A stretch of 64,000 nucleotides of DNA from Falciphora oryzae (GCA_000733355.1 JNVV01000035.1:135682-199681); one strand, 5' to 3'; positions 22,661-34,348 are shown, counted from the first letter of the stretch. Notes: generated by a model from the sequence alone, not told the origin. Numbers and translations: made by a program.

Positions 22661-23899
22661 CAGGATGGGTTCTACCGGGTGTGAGCCTGGTGCCAAATAG
22701 CATGGAGTATCAAGTTTGACATGGCGTTGCGGGACTGGACAACATGGGAGGTACATCAAGGCGGAAATGGTTTGGCGTTATCAGGCGTTGAAGTTGGAAG
22801 GAACGGGCCATATATCAATATGATTTGTGCTTTGGACAAACAGCATCGACTTCCAAGGTAATGGAGACGCCTTTGGTCCCTTGTGTGCAACGGCTTCCTC
22901 ACTCGCGCATATGCTCGGAGCGTTTTCGTAACCCGTCCCCTTCCCCATGGGCTAACGCGAATCTGCATGTTGCACTTAGAGTCGCTGGAACCTGCTTCGG
23001 TGTCCAGATCGCCTGGTAACTCAGATCCGCAGGTCCGGAGCGTTGGCCCCGTTATAACGAAATATACGCACTGACATCCGTTGTTCCACACAGCCAAGCC
23101 AAACGTGCTTGGGGATCGACATCAGCCGCGATTGGGGCATCTTTTAGGGTTTGAGCGCCCACAGGATCGGAGGATGCATGGCATTTTCTGCGCCAGCTTG
23201 TGGCGGTGTTGTGGGCCAAGATACAAAAGTACAATTTTGGATACCGCATCTCAGCCCCAATGGCCAACCGCCGACATGGTCCGACCGCCAACATGCTTAT
23301 TATCCTTCGAGCTTGGCTCCGATTCGTTCCAATACAAGGATTTAATGCAACAACCTTAGGCAGCCGCGTATAGTGTGCTACACCGAGGGCACGACTTCCC
23401 TCAAGGGAATGAAAGTACATCGTTATCGACAGCCCTCAACGACGCGTGGCCTCCCCGCCCCTAGACCAGGCACCAGGACGATCTGGGGCATCCCCGTTTA
23501 TCGTTTCCGGGCACTTTGTTCACACGCTTGGCATTGGCTAGTAGGCTGCGCTCCTGCACGACTCCGAAACAAGCTCGGTAGGGGCGCCAACGACCCCCCG
23601 TCTGCGGGGTCCCAGGAACTTCACCGGGGATGACACCTCCGGATGGGAGAGTGCCTGCTTTGGTCCGAGGCTGGCCTATAAGTAACGTGAATGTCTCCAG
23701 CAGGTGGAATACCTGGCAATAATAGCGACTTCTCACGCTTAGCCTAATCAACACGACGCCCAAGACACCACACAGAGAGCACGTGCGCGTGGCATCCGAC
23801 ATCATGAACAAGCCTTACTTTGGTTAGTTCCCCGATGTATTCACACCCCTCGGATGGTTATACTATAAAACCCTGGAGATCTTTCGCCTGGGCGTCTAG
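22661..23899. other. intergenic
   Basis: No supported gene. An ATG at 23804 opens MNKPYF and is followed by a GTTAGT donor-like site. It might be the first exon of the LITAF-like gene, but the phases do not match (see that gene). Confidence 0.4.
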
Positions 23900-24016
23900 A
23901 ATGAACTTCTCGCTGACAAGCCTCTCGAAGAAACCAATAAGAACCTCCTCACCCCCACGTACTCCTCCCCGACCCCAACCTACACCCGCGTCGACGCCGC
24001 CGCGAACGCTCCCCCG

Positions 24017-24563
24017 ATGGCCGGCGATGTCCCCGGATACGGCGGGAGCCCCGCCGGTGCACGTCCAGACCAGCACCACCACCACTACCAGCGGTGCTGC
24101 CAGGCGGGATGTCACCAAGCCCCCGCCCACACGGGCCGTCCCCGACCCCCCTCCTGCGGCTTTACGGGCGAGCACCAGCACCAGCACAGGGCCAGCGGCG
24201 CAAATGTCGTCCCGCTGCCGCTGCTCGGCAGGTGGCCCGCCCTCGCCGAGTGCCCGTGCTGCGACGCCGTGACGCCGACTCTGACAAAACATGAAGCCGG
24301 AAAGGGGTCCCAGTAGGTGTTTTTTCTTCTTGCTGGATTCGATAGCAGAATCCGGGCCCCTTTGCCTGGAACCCAGAGCTTGCTGACGCTGTCTCCCGTG
24401 CAGCTGGATGGCGTTTCTCTTCTTTGTGACGACTGGTGGCGTCTTGTCTTTTGTCCCCTATGTTTCCAACCCCATGAAGGATGTCAAGCACATGTGCCAG
24501 CACTGCGGGAGGCACCTCGCGACCCGCCGCTTCGGTGGTGGCACCAAGGCCCATTTGATGTGA
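24017..24563 (+). CDS. LITAF-like zinc-ribbon membrane protein
   Basis: The second half is clear: exon to 24312, intron 24313-24403 (donor GTAGGT, acceptor GTGCAG), final exon 24404-24563. Joining gives ECPCCDAVTPTLTKHEAGKG, a hydrophobic stretch WMAFLFFVTTGGVLSFVPYV, then KDVKHMCQHCGRHLATRRF. This is the two-CxxC LITAF ribbon with its membrane-inserted loop. LITAF proteins sit on the cytosolic face of endosomal or plasma membranes. Upstream, a proline-rich region (LLTPTYSSPTPTYTRV) is open in the same frame from 23900, directly after a CTAG acceptor-like site, so the true start is probably in an upstream exon. The ATG at 24017 is only the first in-frame methionine. An exon from 23804 would join out of frame. 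Confidence 0.65.
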
Positions 24564-24840
24564 TTTACCTGTAGCATGTGTGTCTTTTAGTTGATCCTTT
24601 CCTTTGTAATTTCCGTTCCAGTCAGGGACCAGGTACACTTTTCATTTGACAGACAATACTCACGGTGCAGGCGATCGAGAAAGGAACTGCATGTCGCCAG
24701 GAGCGGTAGTAAAATTGGTCATTTTATTATTAACATTAGACCACTATATATACCGGATGCGCATATCCCGTGTACCTATGCAGACATGAACAATGACGCT
24801 TGACTGTATCCCCCCACAATATCCCCGGCCGACACGGCGT

Positions 24841-25287
24841 CTACCAGTTGATAGACTGAGGCTGGAAGCTCAGGTCGGGCTTGACGACCTGGCCGTTGAC
24901 GAGCTGCTTGTCGGTGTAGGCGGGCCAGACGATGAGGCGCTTGCCGAAATCCACAACGGCCCAGGTTGTGAAGCCGTTGCCCTCGCCCCAGGAGCCATCC
25001 CAGCCGGAGCTGACCTTGTACGGCCCGCAGTTGATGTCGCTGGTGGTGGCGCGCGACGCGAAGGACGCGGCGTTGACGACGTAGGAGCAGCCCGTCACGG
25101 GCGCCAGGCGGGTGTCGACGCCGAACTCGACGGTGCACGAGGTGTCGGCGGCGTTGCAGGTGCGCTTGAAGTTGGTGATGGTCCACTGCGGCACCGCGGC
25201 CACCATGGACTGGGCCTCCTCGGGCACGGGGGCGGCCGAGGCGGCGGCGGCGAGGAGGGAGAGGAGGGCGGTCTTGGAGAACTGCAT
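24841..25287 (-). CDS. small secreted protein of a conserved ascomycete family
   Basis: This is a single exon of 148 aa. The signal peptide MQFSKTALLSLLAAAASAAP is followed by a mature domain with four cysteines (RTCNA, DTSCTVEFGV, TGCSY, INCGPY), pairable into two disulfides. Motifs such as WTITNFKRTCN, GWDGSWGEGNGFTTW and RLIVWPAY recur in small secreted proteins of Sordariomycetes and Dothideomycetes as I recall them, usually annotated as hypothetical. The fold looks like a compact beta-rich secreted domain. No enzymatic motif is seen. A TATAAAAG box lies about 160 bp upstream, suggesting strong regulated expression. Confidence 0.85.
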   Translation of the reverse strand: MQFSKTALLSLLAAAASAAPVPEEAQSMVAAVPQWTITNFKRTCNAADTSCTVEFGVDTRLAPVTGCSYVVNAASFASRATTSDINCGPYKVSSGWDGSWGEGNGFTTWAVVDFGKRLIVWPAYTDKQLVNGQVVKPDLSFQPQSINW

Positions 25288-25443
25288 TGTGTGGTGGTGT
25301 TTGTTGCGGGGTTTGCAGGACGTAATTAGGTATTAGGTAGTGAGGATCTTGAGTGGATGATGAACGGGTGGCTGTAGAGGTTCTTGATCTTGGTGATGAT
25401 GGCAGAGGAGACAACACGACCTCTTTGGCGGACACGAAGCACC

Positions 25444-25451
25444 CTTTTATA
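25444..25451 (-). promoter_or_regulatory. TATA box of small secreted protein gene
   Basis: TATAAAAG on the minus strand, 157-164 bp upstream of the ATG at 25287. Confidence 0.5.
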
Positions 25452-27720
25452 CAGCTCAGCAACTTGTGTGATCTCGCGATGATCAACCACAAGTCACCAG
25501 CCACCTGCCGTTTAGTCTAGGTAGCTGCCATGGGTCGAGCCCGATGGTAGCCCGAAGCCAGGCCAGAGGCCAGACGCGAGTGAGGTCTGCCCATGCCAGC
25601 TTACCGAAGTCCCCGCCCAAGTTCGTGATCGGCAATAAGGCCATGTCATGGAAAATTCCTTACGAGATCACGAGACGGAGCGGAAGGGTGCATTTTCGGG
25701 CCATGGCGCGGCCCAACGGGGAAAAACGTGCCCCGCAAAAAAACGGCCGTCCAACGTCAGAAGGGGAAGGCCGATCGAGGAACTGTGCAGGTCCAGGATG
25801 GACCATTCCAGTGCAAGACAGATGAGACACAAAGAAATTCCCCGGCTGACGGCACTTGCAGGCCAATCTGGAGCCGCGATGCCATACGAATTGGAAGGAT
25901 GGGCTGCGAGCTAGCGATCAACGTGGGGAATACCACCTCGTATTGAGGGCTGCTGCAAGGTGCCAAAGTGCCCACCTCCAGCCACCAATGGGCTCAGCTG
26001 GGAGTTGAAGCTGGTTGGAGCACTCGCCGGGAGCTACCACAGAGGCGGTGCGACAGTAGCCCACTGCCCCAGGCCAGATCTCGTACCGGCAACTTTAATC
26101 TATTTTCAGCATGCACCCACGGCTTGTCGGCGTCTCCCCGGAGACTCGTCGGTCTGGCGTGGCACAGAGAAGGTAAAGGCGGTCAGCTGGCGGTGCGATT
26201 GAGCTGCTCTGTGGAACGCATATACAAGCCCAGCATTTGGCCTGACCGGCCGCCCATTTGCAGAATCCTGCCGAGTTCGTGCTTCGCGACCGTCGGTCGA
26301 GGCGTGCTCCAGTCGCACCGGTCAAATGGTGTGCGCGCCGGACTCCCCGTGAGCCCGTGTAACCCTTCTCGGTCGGGTCGGAGTCTCGCGTCCCGCTGGC
26401 CTGGGCATTGACCATCACGGCTGGGGGACGGTAGAGTTTCCCTGGAAGCAAGCAGTGAGGCCCCAGCACCATCCCCGGGTCGCGTTCCGGTCGTGCCGAC
26501 CCGCCGAAAAGCGTCGCCACCGTTCTCCATCTTTTAAACCCCTAGACTCAGACTTAGGCTTCGATGTTCCGACGTTGCATTGTTGGCCATCTGGCACGTC
26601 GTCGAGGCGTTGTCAATGTCTAACCTTGCGACACAAAGTGCCACTGTCGAGGCGTTCATCGCGATCCGACAGCGACCTTCTGGCCGCCTTTCGGCGCGAC
26701 GTCGCGGGCGCCAAACGGACTGGCCGCTGGAGTGACACACAGAGCAAATCATTCGGCGGTCAAATCGTAGTCGAGTCCTGTGGAACGGGGCGCGCGGCCA
26801 GATGCGTGTTACACATCGCACATACGCTTCCTCGAAGCCTACCTGATAGGCAAACCCCTGGGGATTTCCACGTTGGGCCACGTGCAGTCGGTCGATCGCC
26901 GACGACTCGTCTCTGCCGCCTCCCGAGCAGAGCACGCCGGATGTCAAACAGAAGAAAGGTTTGGCAGCACCTCGCTTGGCACCAGCTGTCCCTGCTCCTG
27001 TCGATCTCTGTGGGGTGCAGAGACCCTACGGCACTCGGGCGTGCACAAATCCTCCAACAACAGGCCCAATGCTGGCACTTTGTGAACTGAAAATCCAAGC
27101 GGACGGGCGGTATTGCGCTGCTTGACTCGAACTCGGGTCCCGGATGGGGAAATAACGCGGGATGCGAGCCCGGGACCCCTGGGCGCATAACCCCATTCCC
27201 ACGAGGGTGGAGAGAACCTCAAACGCGCCGCCTGCTTTAAATATACAGTTAACATGCTTCTTTCGTTCGGTTTCTTTGCAGCACGCCGTCCGACTGGGGG
27301 GATCCAGGGGCAGGAACAGAACAGAGCCGTGTCGTCCCATCTTTGCCGTCTGCACTTCAGATGGAAACAGCCGCAGAACTTGGCTATCCATGAAGCCAAG
27401 GCTCTATTTCGGTTGCATTGCCCCTGATCGGATCGACGGGTAACTGAAGTGGCCGAATGGACGCCGTGTTGCTGGCGCCAGGCTTGAAGATATAAACAGG
27501 CGATACCGTCGCCCAATGGCATGGCTTTGGCTTCACCTCCATCGAGCCTTCATCCATTTTCTCCCAAGTCCTTTCATATTGTTTTTGTTTTCCTATTGTA
27601 CTGTTTCTCTGTGATTTCCTCTCCCGGGAATTACTCGCTCAACAGTCCCATCCCGAGCATCATTCGACCTCGTCACTTCTCGATCGACCTTCCTTCCTCT
27701 GCATTTCAGACCGAAACAAG
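25452..27720. other. long divergent intergenic region
   Basis: About 2.2 kb between the divergently transcribed small secreted protein and feruloyl-esterase-like genes. Short frames on both strands show no domains. A TATAAACA sequence at 27491 precedes the esterase by about 230 bp, followed by a pyrimidine-rich leader. Confidence 0.45.
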
Positions 27721-28560
27721 ATGCTCGCCTCCGTCCTCTCCTCCCTCCTCGTCGCGGCGCTCGCCCTCGCGCCCGGCGTCGCGGCGCAGAAGAACTCGCC
27801 CGGCTGCGGCAAGGCCAGCAAGCTCAAGAACGGCGTCAACAAGATCAACGTCGGCGGCACGGAGCGCCAGTTCATCCTCGCCATGCCCGACAACAACGAC
27901 AACAAGAAGCCCAAGAAGCTCATGTTCGCCTTCCACTGGCGCGGGGCCACCATGGACAACATTGTCAACGACCCGACCAACCTCAACAAGTTCTACGGCC
28001 TCCAGGCCAAGGCCGCGGGCTCCGCCATCTTCGTCGCGCCCGACGGCCTCGGCAAGGGGTGGGACAACACCAACGGGCGCGACGTCGCCTTCGTCGACGC
28101 CATGATCAAGGCCATCGAGGACGACCTGTGCGTCGATCAGGGCCAGCGCTTCGCAATGGGCTTCAGCTTTGGCGGCGCCATGTCCTTCTCGCTCGCCTGC
28201 TCGCGCGCCTCGCAGTTCAAGGCCGTCGCCGTCCAGGGCGCGGGCGAGGTCAGCGGCTGCGACGGGCCCAAGGGCCCCATCTCGTACCTGGCCATCCACG
28301 GCATCGACGACGGCGTCCTGCCGCTGCCCAGGGGCATCGAGATCGCCAACAAGATCGCAAAGGCAAACGGCTGCCAGCAGAACAAGAACCCCGAGACGCC
28401 CGCGAAGGGCTCCAAGACGTTCAAGGTCACAAACTTCCAGGGCTGCAAGAAGCCCGTCCGCTTCGTCACCTTTGACGGCGGCCACGACACGGCGCCCCTC
28501 GGCGTCGCCAACGGCCTGCAGGCCGGCGCCATGTGGGACTTCTTCACCAAGGACGCCTAA
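27721..28560 (+). CDS. feruloyl-esterase-like CE1 (PHB-depolymerase-type) esterase
   Basis: This is a single exon of 279 aa. The signal peptide MLASVLSSLLVAALALAPGVAAQ is followed by a mature start SPGCGKA. The alpha/beta-hydrolase signature is seen as FAFHWRG (oxyanion region), FVAPDGLGKGWDN, the nucleophile elbow GFSFGGAMS (Ser about 149), a possible acid at HGIDDG and the catalytic His in TFDGGHDTA. The pattern matches CE1 feruloyl esterases of the FaeC/D group and related acetyl-xylan esterases, which release ferulate or acetate from arabinoxylan. Six cysteines are present in the mature part. No CBM1 is attached. It converges on the GH6 gene (28886-30387, minus), with about 325 bp between stops. 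Confidence 0.88.
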   Translation: MLASVLSSLLVAALALAPGVAAQKNSPGCGKASKLKNGVNKINVGGTERQFILAMPDNNDNKKPKKLMFAFHWRGATMDNIVNDPTNLNKFYGLQAKAAGSAIFVAPDGLGKGWDNTNGRDVAFVDAMIKAIEDDLCVDQGQRFAMGFSFGGAMSFSLACSRASQFKAVAVQGAGEVSGCDGPKGPISYLAIHGIDDGVLPLPRGIEIANKIAKANGCQQNKNPETPAKGSKTFKVTNFQGCKKPVRFVTFDGGHDTAPLGVANGLQAGAMWDFFTKDA

Positions 28561-28885
28561 GCGGCGTGTTTTGTTGTTTGTATCCTGGCTGCTTTTTTTC
28601 GGGGAGAACTTGTACATATGGGACGGCGTCATGACGATATCTTGTTTTAGTTTCTTTTTTTATGCATTGCCTAGCGAGGTGGTATTCTTCTGGCATTGGC
28701 TCCAATGAGCTATGGGGATATATACATTCCATTTACGAACACCTTTCTTGTCTGCTTCGCCGTCTCTGTCCTGTTCGCTGTGAACCATCTCCCATCTAGT
28801 CCATAGAAGGTGCGAGACCCCGCTAACTCTAGGCTCCTTTGCTAGGCTTCCTACCGTAGCAGCAGCCCCGCATAGCTGCAGCAAC

Positions 28886-30387
28886 TTAGAAGGGCGGCTT
28901 GGCGTTGCGCACGAGCATCTCAAAGTACTCCTGGTGCCACTGGCCGGCCTCGGGCGACGGCTTGTAGGCGTCGGGGTTGCCGCAGAAGCTGTCGTAGCGG
29001 ACGGCGCCGGTGTCGCTCGTGCCGTCCGACTCGCCGCCGGGCTTGACCCACACGAAGGCGTCCACCAGGCTCGAGCCCGTCTCGGCCGTCGGGCGCACGC
29101 CGAAGCCGGCGCCGTCGATGTTGCACCAGTGGCCCCATTCCTGGCGGAGGCCCTGGACGGCGTTGCTGCGAGGATAAAAAAAAAAAAAAAAAAGAGGACG
29201 ATCAGCTAAAAAAAAAAAGTTGGCCAAGTGGGAAAGAAGGGATTTATAAACTGACCGGCCGGTATCGACGATGGCGTTGTTGGGCATGCCGGCCGTCTTG
29301 AGGGCGGCACCGAACAGCTCCGTGTACAGCTTCTCGTTCTGGGCCTTGTTCCACTGGGCGTCAGACGCGCTGGCGAACTCGCCAGGTGACATGTCCCTAG
29401 AAAAGGCAAAAGCTTGTCAGCAAAGCGCGCAAGTAAGAAAAATGATGGATACTGGGGGTAGAATCCCAACGCACCAGGCGTTCCAGCCAGCGACGTTGGT
29501 GGCGATGCCACGGAACTGCGAGGGCGAGCCGGCGGCCTTGTAGACCCTGGCGAGCTCCTCGGCTCCGGGCTTCAGGTTGTCGTTCCAGCCCAGCCAGCCG
29601 CCGTGGCCGGCGTCGAGGTACATGACGACGTTGGGCAGGTTCAGCTGCCGGATGGCGTAGGCCACGCCGTCGCGGTAGCCGGCCGCTGACTGCTGGCAGG
29701 TCGTCAGGTCGATGTTGGTGACCAGGTTGGGCAGCGAGTCGGGCTCGATGACCAGGGCGAAGGCCGTGTTGGGCTTGGCCTTGAGGAGCGCCGCGATCTC
29801 TGGGGATTCGCAGTAGTGCGCGTTAGCTGGGGCCATATGCTGGACTGGGTTATCGTGGTTCTGGGCTGCCTACTGTCGATGTACTCGGTCTTGTACCGCG
29901 ACAGCTCGCCGACCTTGAGCTCTCCGTTGGATGCCTTGGCCGCGCAGTCACGGCCGGGCAGGTCGTAGACGACGACACCGAGGATATGCTCGCAGGGGAT
30001 CTCGGTCTCGAGCTCGGCCGCCAGGCGGTCAATGTTGGCGATGGTGTCACTGCTTGGTGCAACATTGTAGCCTATTAGCATCTGCCTACCCGTCTCTAGC
30101 CCTGCGAGGGCATGAAGCAGAAAGGCAAAAACAACTTACACCCAGAGGAAGGACCCGACGTCGGCAACCTTCGCCGCGGCCGTAGCCAGGCTCGGGTCGC
30201 TGATGTCCCTGACCGCCTGCTCGACCTCGGACCGGTAGAAGGAGTTGGGGTGCAGCGTGTACTGCCTCCAGACGTTGGTTTTGGTGTCGAGCCGGACGGG
30301 CGAGCTGCAGGCCCGCTTGCTGACCTTGGCCGAGGGGAGCGCGTTGGCGGCCGCGGCCAGCGCCAGGAGTGCGGTGGTAGTCTTCAT
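28886..30387 (-). CDS. GH6 cellobiohydrolase (CBHII type) without CBM
   Basis: There are five exons: 30387-30140, 30049-29874, 29799-29475, 29396-29256 and 29165-28886. Every splice keeps frame, giving 389 aa. Exon 1 holds a signal peptide (MKTTTALLALAAAANA) and goes straight into the catalytic domain, with no CBM1 or linker. Catalytic-type aspartates appear in VVYDLPGRDCAA (Asp117, matching Asp175 of Trichoderma Cel6A) and ALVIEPDSLPNLVTN (Asp162, matching general acid Asp221). ATNVAGWNAW, WGHWCNIDGAGFGVRP and DAFVWVKPGGESDGTSD are the other family blocks. It releases cellobiose from non-reducing cellulose ends. The fourth intron (29255-29166) contains long poly-T runs on the coding strand. 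Confidence 0.95.
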
Positions 30388-30515
30388 CTTTTTGAGTATT
30401 TTCTTCTTTTCTTTGTACCTTTTTTCCCGACCAAATACCTGTCAGAAACCCGTTGGCGAGCGTGGTGAGGCTAGGAATCAGCTACCCTCGAGGCCAACAA
30501 TGCCGTCCACCGCCC

Positions 30516-30523
30516 CTTATATA
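30516..30523 (-). promoter_or_regulatory. TATA box of GH6 gene
   Basis: TATATAAG on the minus strand about 130 bp upstream of the ATG at 30387. Confidence 0.5.
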
Positions 30524-31718
30524 CCCTCGAGGAGCTGCCATCTTGGCGCCAGGGCAAGATGATCAACGCCCTCGCCCCGCCCCAAGGAGCCGTCTCCTCC
30601 GAGAGCTCTGCCGCCATCGCCACCGTGCCACGTCTCTCAAATGAGGCCAAGCGATTGACCCCTGAAAACCTCCGGGACGGTCTTCCGCAGGGATACGGTG
30701 ATTGTTCGGTCGGACATTGCAGGGCCCTCCTGCCTCGATAGGCAAAGAGGACGAGGAGGAAACAAGACGCGAAGCTTTTCTCTCCACGGTGAGCAGCGCC
30801 CGGCCCGTCTTGGAATAGACGGGGTGAGATTGCGAGATGCTTGGCCGGCTCCGATCCCAGCACCGCCCAAGGACCAGTCGGGGTATTTAACTGGGGCGCG
30901 AGGGAGGGCGGCTGCTATAGCAGCTTGCAAGATGTATATTAGGGCAGTCACTGTCGTGAGAGCTCCTCCGCCTCTGGAACGACGATGCGCTGGAGAATAA
31001 TAACCCGGGACAAGGCGGAGGACCTGGATGTTCGGAAGAGCCGTCGTTCCGACCCAAAGTGCGGTGGGGCAGATCAACGGTGGTGAGTCGGCGCCAGCCA
31101 GCAGGAGTCTTGTCTGCCCGCAAGTCTTGTCTATGGGTCGAGCCGGCGTCATGTGCTCGGGAGGGAGACCAGAGTTTGGTACGGCGGTCGAAACGGTTCG
31201 CGGTTCGCGAGCCATCTGGATATTAAACCCCCGCGTAAATGCCAGCGACTAATATCGTCTTCGTGATGTGCCCGCCATATAACACTCCCGTTCTTTGGTT
31301 GATGGCGATCGCATTGGCTTGGCCACTCTACAGTTGCTCTTTTCCAGTCGAGACCGGAGCGCGTCGGGCGGCCTCTGCCGGTCTCGCCTGATGATGCCTA
31401 ACGACTCGGCCTCTGAAGAGGAGGATGGCATTCACATATCCCCTAGCCCGTCGTGCATCCACCCTCATCGTGGAGTAGGAGATACACTAAGTTGGAGATA
31501 CTTCTGCCAATATCGATCAGCATATGCCAGCCTCCGTCCTCGTGCGACGCATACTACCTTTTTTCGCGGGTGGTGCATACGCGAGTGGGGGGCAAGGCAA
31601 GCCCCTGGCCTGAATCGCGCTCTGAGAATTGGAGAACCCGCGGATGCGGTAGGTTTCAAAAAACCAGGCATTATGATGCAGAACCCGGACGCGCTCACTT
31701 ATCCAGTTCCACATCCCA
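30524..31718. other. intergenic between GH6 gene and tRNA-Asn
   Basis: No gene recognised. It includes the upstream promoter of the GH6 gene. Confidence 0.45.
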
Positions 31719-31815
31719 GTCTTCGTGGCGCAATTGGCTAGCGCGTCTGACTGTTATACCACATCGTGGATGGCAAGTCATCAGGAGGTTCCTGGTTCGA
31801 GCCCAGGCGAGGACG
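31719..31815 (+). tRNA. tRNA-Asn (GTT) with intron
   Basis: The 7-bp acceptor stem pairs GTCTTCG (31719-31725) with CGAGGAC (31808-31814), followed by discriminator G. A D-arm (GCGC AATTGGCTA GCGC) is present. The anticodon stem TCTGA/TCAGG encloses loop CTGTTA with anticodon GTT at 31753-31755. An insert of about 23 nt (31757-31779) directly after the base 3' of the anticodon is the canonical intron position. The T-arm CCTGG-TTCGAGC-CCAGG is perfect. The mature sequence around the anticodon agrees with fungal tRNA-Asn. Confidence 0.93.
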
Positions 31816-32224
31816 TAAACATTACATTTTGATGCGTGAGCCGTTTTTTATGCTTGGTTTTGTAGTACAGGCGACGCGGGAGTGACCAACCAGGATAATC
31901 ATGGATAATAAGATTGAATTCGTGCACGAGATGTGCGAAGGTGCGCTCGGCATGCCGCCAGGAGCAAAACACCAACACTTTCACGATTGCCCTAACTTGG
32001 CACCTAGGTGTATCAAGCGCTTGCTCGCGTAGTTTCTCCAATTCCATATTCGCGCGGCTTGTGTTTATGTACTCAGCATGTGCTGGGAGAATATTTACAT
32101 GAATAAATGCTCCGGAACTGTGTAGCTGGGCTGCATTACCCCTTCACATCGCCCTATTTACCGTGTCCCTGCCGCCGACTGGTCCTGGCGCTAGGAGCGG
32201 GTACCGCTCGCCCAGTGGCCCTCT
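31816..32224. other. intergenic between tRNA-Asn and the 3' end of the GH131 gene
   Basis: About 400 bp with no gene seen. The Pol III terminator is probably the T-run shortly after the tRNA (near 31827 or 31845). Confidence 0.5.
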
Positions 32225-33384
32225 TTACACGCATTGGTGATCTATCACCTGCTGTTAGCACACTAGCATCAAGCAGCCGGGTATTAGAATGACTTACGCC
32301 ACTGGTTGAGGGCTGAGCAAGTGCCGTCAATGCAAGACGTAGGGCCGGAGTAGTTGTCTAGATGCAGGAAAATAACATTTCAGCGAACTGTGCATCAGCT
32401 GGAAAATGAGGATATACGGATCAAGAATTCGAACTTACTTCCGCCGCATTGCCCATACTTTGTCTGTCCTGGCTGGCTGGGCGGGTTGATAGTCGTTGTC
32501 GGAGGGGCCGTGGTGGGAGCCGAAGTCGTGGTCATTGGCGCCGTCGGCTTGCTTGACGTGCTGCCTGGCGCGGTACCCGAGCCGCCACCACCACCGGTGC
32601 CAATGGCGGTGGTGATGCTCCCCGTCTCGATATAGACGCCGGAAAAGTAAAAATCCTCGGCGGCGTCCGGGTACCCGCTGCGGGGCAGCTCGAGCACGCC
32701 CAGGTGCCAGTCAGCGCCGTTGCTGGACGTGCTGACCGAGACGGGAGCAACAACCCTTGTCAGCGGGTCGCCACCCGTCGAGTGCCAGAAGCCGACCGTG
32801 TTGGCGGCAAAGTCGATCTCGTAGGCGACGTTGTGCCACACATCGGCGGCCCAGCCGACGCTCCACTTCGTCTGCTGGTTGACCATCCAGCGCAGGGCCG
32901 GGTCACTGGTCCCCGAGGCGCCGCTCAGCCAGCCCGACTTGAGCTCGGTGAAGTGGCTCTCGAAGAAGGCGATCTGGTGCTCGCGCGTGGTCGCGGGCGG
33001 GTTGACGTCGGACCGCTTGATGCTGAAGTGGTAGAAGACCTTGCCCCGGTTGATGGCTGCGCTCGTCTGCGGGATCAGCTCGATCCGGCGCATGTTCTGC
33101 CCGTTCCAGTACGCCGTCGAGTCGAGCGTGAACTTGGCGCCCTGCCGCGCCGCCGTGTCGGCCGGGTTCTTGTAGCTTGGCGACAGGTTGATGTAGCTTG
33201 TTACAGGGCTGCTTCCGTGAATGTAGTACTGGTATGGCCCGACCTGGCTGCCCCACGACCACTTGTTGAGGTCCGTTGACGACGTCAGGTCGTTGAACCG
33301 CCCGTCCCAGATGACTGTCCCGGCCGCGACGGCGCTGGCCATGTACGCAGCCCCCGCCAGGGCATTGGCCACCGAGAACCGCAT
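32225..33384 (-). CDS. GH131 beta-glucanase with C-terminal CBM1
   Basis: There are three exons: 33384-32439, 32357-32298 and a 17-nt last exon 32241-32225. The product is 340 aa. The signal peptide (MRFSVANALAGAAYMASAVAA) is followed by a GH131 domain. Typical blocks are WDGRFNDLTSSTDLNKWSW, VGPYQYYIHG, MRRIELIPQTSAAINRGKV, HQIAFFESHFTELKSGWLSG, WHNVAYEIDFAANTVGFWHS and DWHLGVLELP. A Ser/Thr/Pro linker (TTTSAPTTAPPTTT) leads to CBM1: KYGQCGGNNYSGPTSC, GTCSALNQWHHQCV. GH131 enzymes hydrolyse beta-1,3/1,4/1,6-glucans including cellulose. The last four CBM residues and the fourth cysteine come only from the micro-exon, which needs an AG that bypasses two earlier AGs next to the branch point. 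Confidence 0.9.
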
Positions 33385-34348
33385 CGTGGAATCGGAGGTT
33401 TCTGTTTTTGGTCTTTCTTGGCCCAGGAGGAATGTGGCAGGGTTGTAGGGAGAAGGGGATGGTAGAGGGGCACAAGAAATCTCAAAACAGGCCCGGCGCG
33501 AAGGCCAAGTTCGAGGCATCGCTTGGCATCTCCGGGGCTCCCTCCTTTTAAAAGCTTGTGACGCTTGTAAGCCGGCCCCAGAAATCTTGTTCAACGGCAG
33601 CGACACCATCAACAATCGCATCGGAGTCCAAATCCGCCATACCTTTTTTCTTCCCGTCCCCCACTGTGGCCTTTTGGTGCAGTTCCGGGCCGGCTGGGCC
33701 GCCCAGCCTCCGCGACAAACCCAGAATGGACCGAGCCACCCAAGCCCCAGTCGCATCGTCGGGCGTCTGGCGCAATTAATATTCGGCAGCCCAGGGCGCT
33801 CCGACGGTAGTGGTGTCTCGCTCGCTTGGTTCCGGCGGGTCAACGAAATCGCTCAAGTTCGTGTGTTTTGCTCCGCTGGGGGACTCCCTTGGTGTCACAT
33901 GGCCCGAGATGTCGCGGAGTGCACCCTCCGAGAGTGGAGGCATCTCGGGGAGCTGCAGCGGGTGTGGTGTGCTGGGCGCCGACAGCGGCTAATGCACAGC
34001 ACAGGGATCAGGCTCTGATGCTGCCAGATGGGGACGCAGATGTGCAGCATCGCCTTCTTCAACTGAACTGCGCGAGACAGTCGGAGATATTGAGGCAAGC
34101 AGCAACGGTATTTTTGGCGTCAAAGGAGAGAGGAGAAAGGATTCCTCAAAAAGCTAGGCGTGCTATGGATGCTATGAAGTGCGGATCTATGTACCCTGCT
34201 GAATAGAGAACACACAGAGGGAAGCGAAGAGCTGTGCTAAGCAATACAACGAGCGAGATGGAACAGAGCAAGACCGGATGTGCGCACACCCCTACTGGAC
34301 CAGATCCCTCGCGTCCTCCCAGGAACCCTCCCTCCTAATCAACTTCGC
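33385..34348. other. intergenic, promoter of GH131 gene
   Basis: No gene seen. A TTTTAAAAG sequence near 33546-33554, about 165 bp upstream of the GH131 ATG, may serve as the TATA element. Confidence 0.4.

Noticed and set aside
27706..28632. 308-codon minus-strand frame over the feruloyl-esterase-like gene
   Set aside because: Antisense shadow of a clear alpha/beta-hydrolase; no domain of its own.
33987..33992. GGCTAA, a candidate XlnR/XYR1 binding site upstream of the GH131 gene
   Set aside because: A single hexamer about 600 bp from the start codon is expected by chance; no clustered or inverted second site was found.
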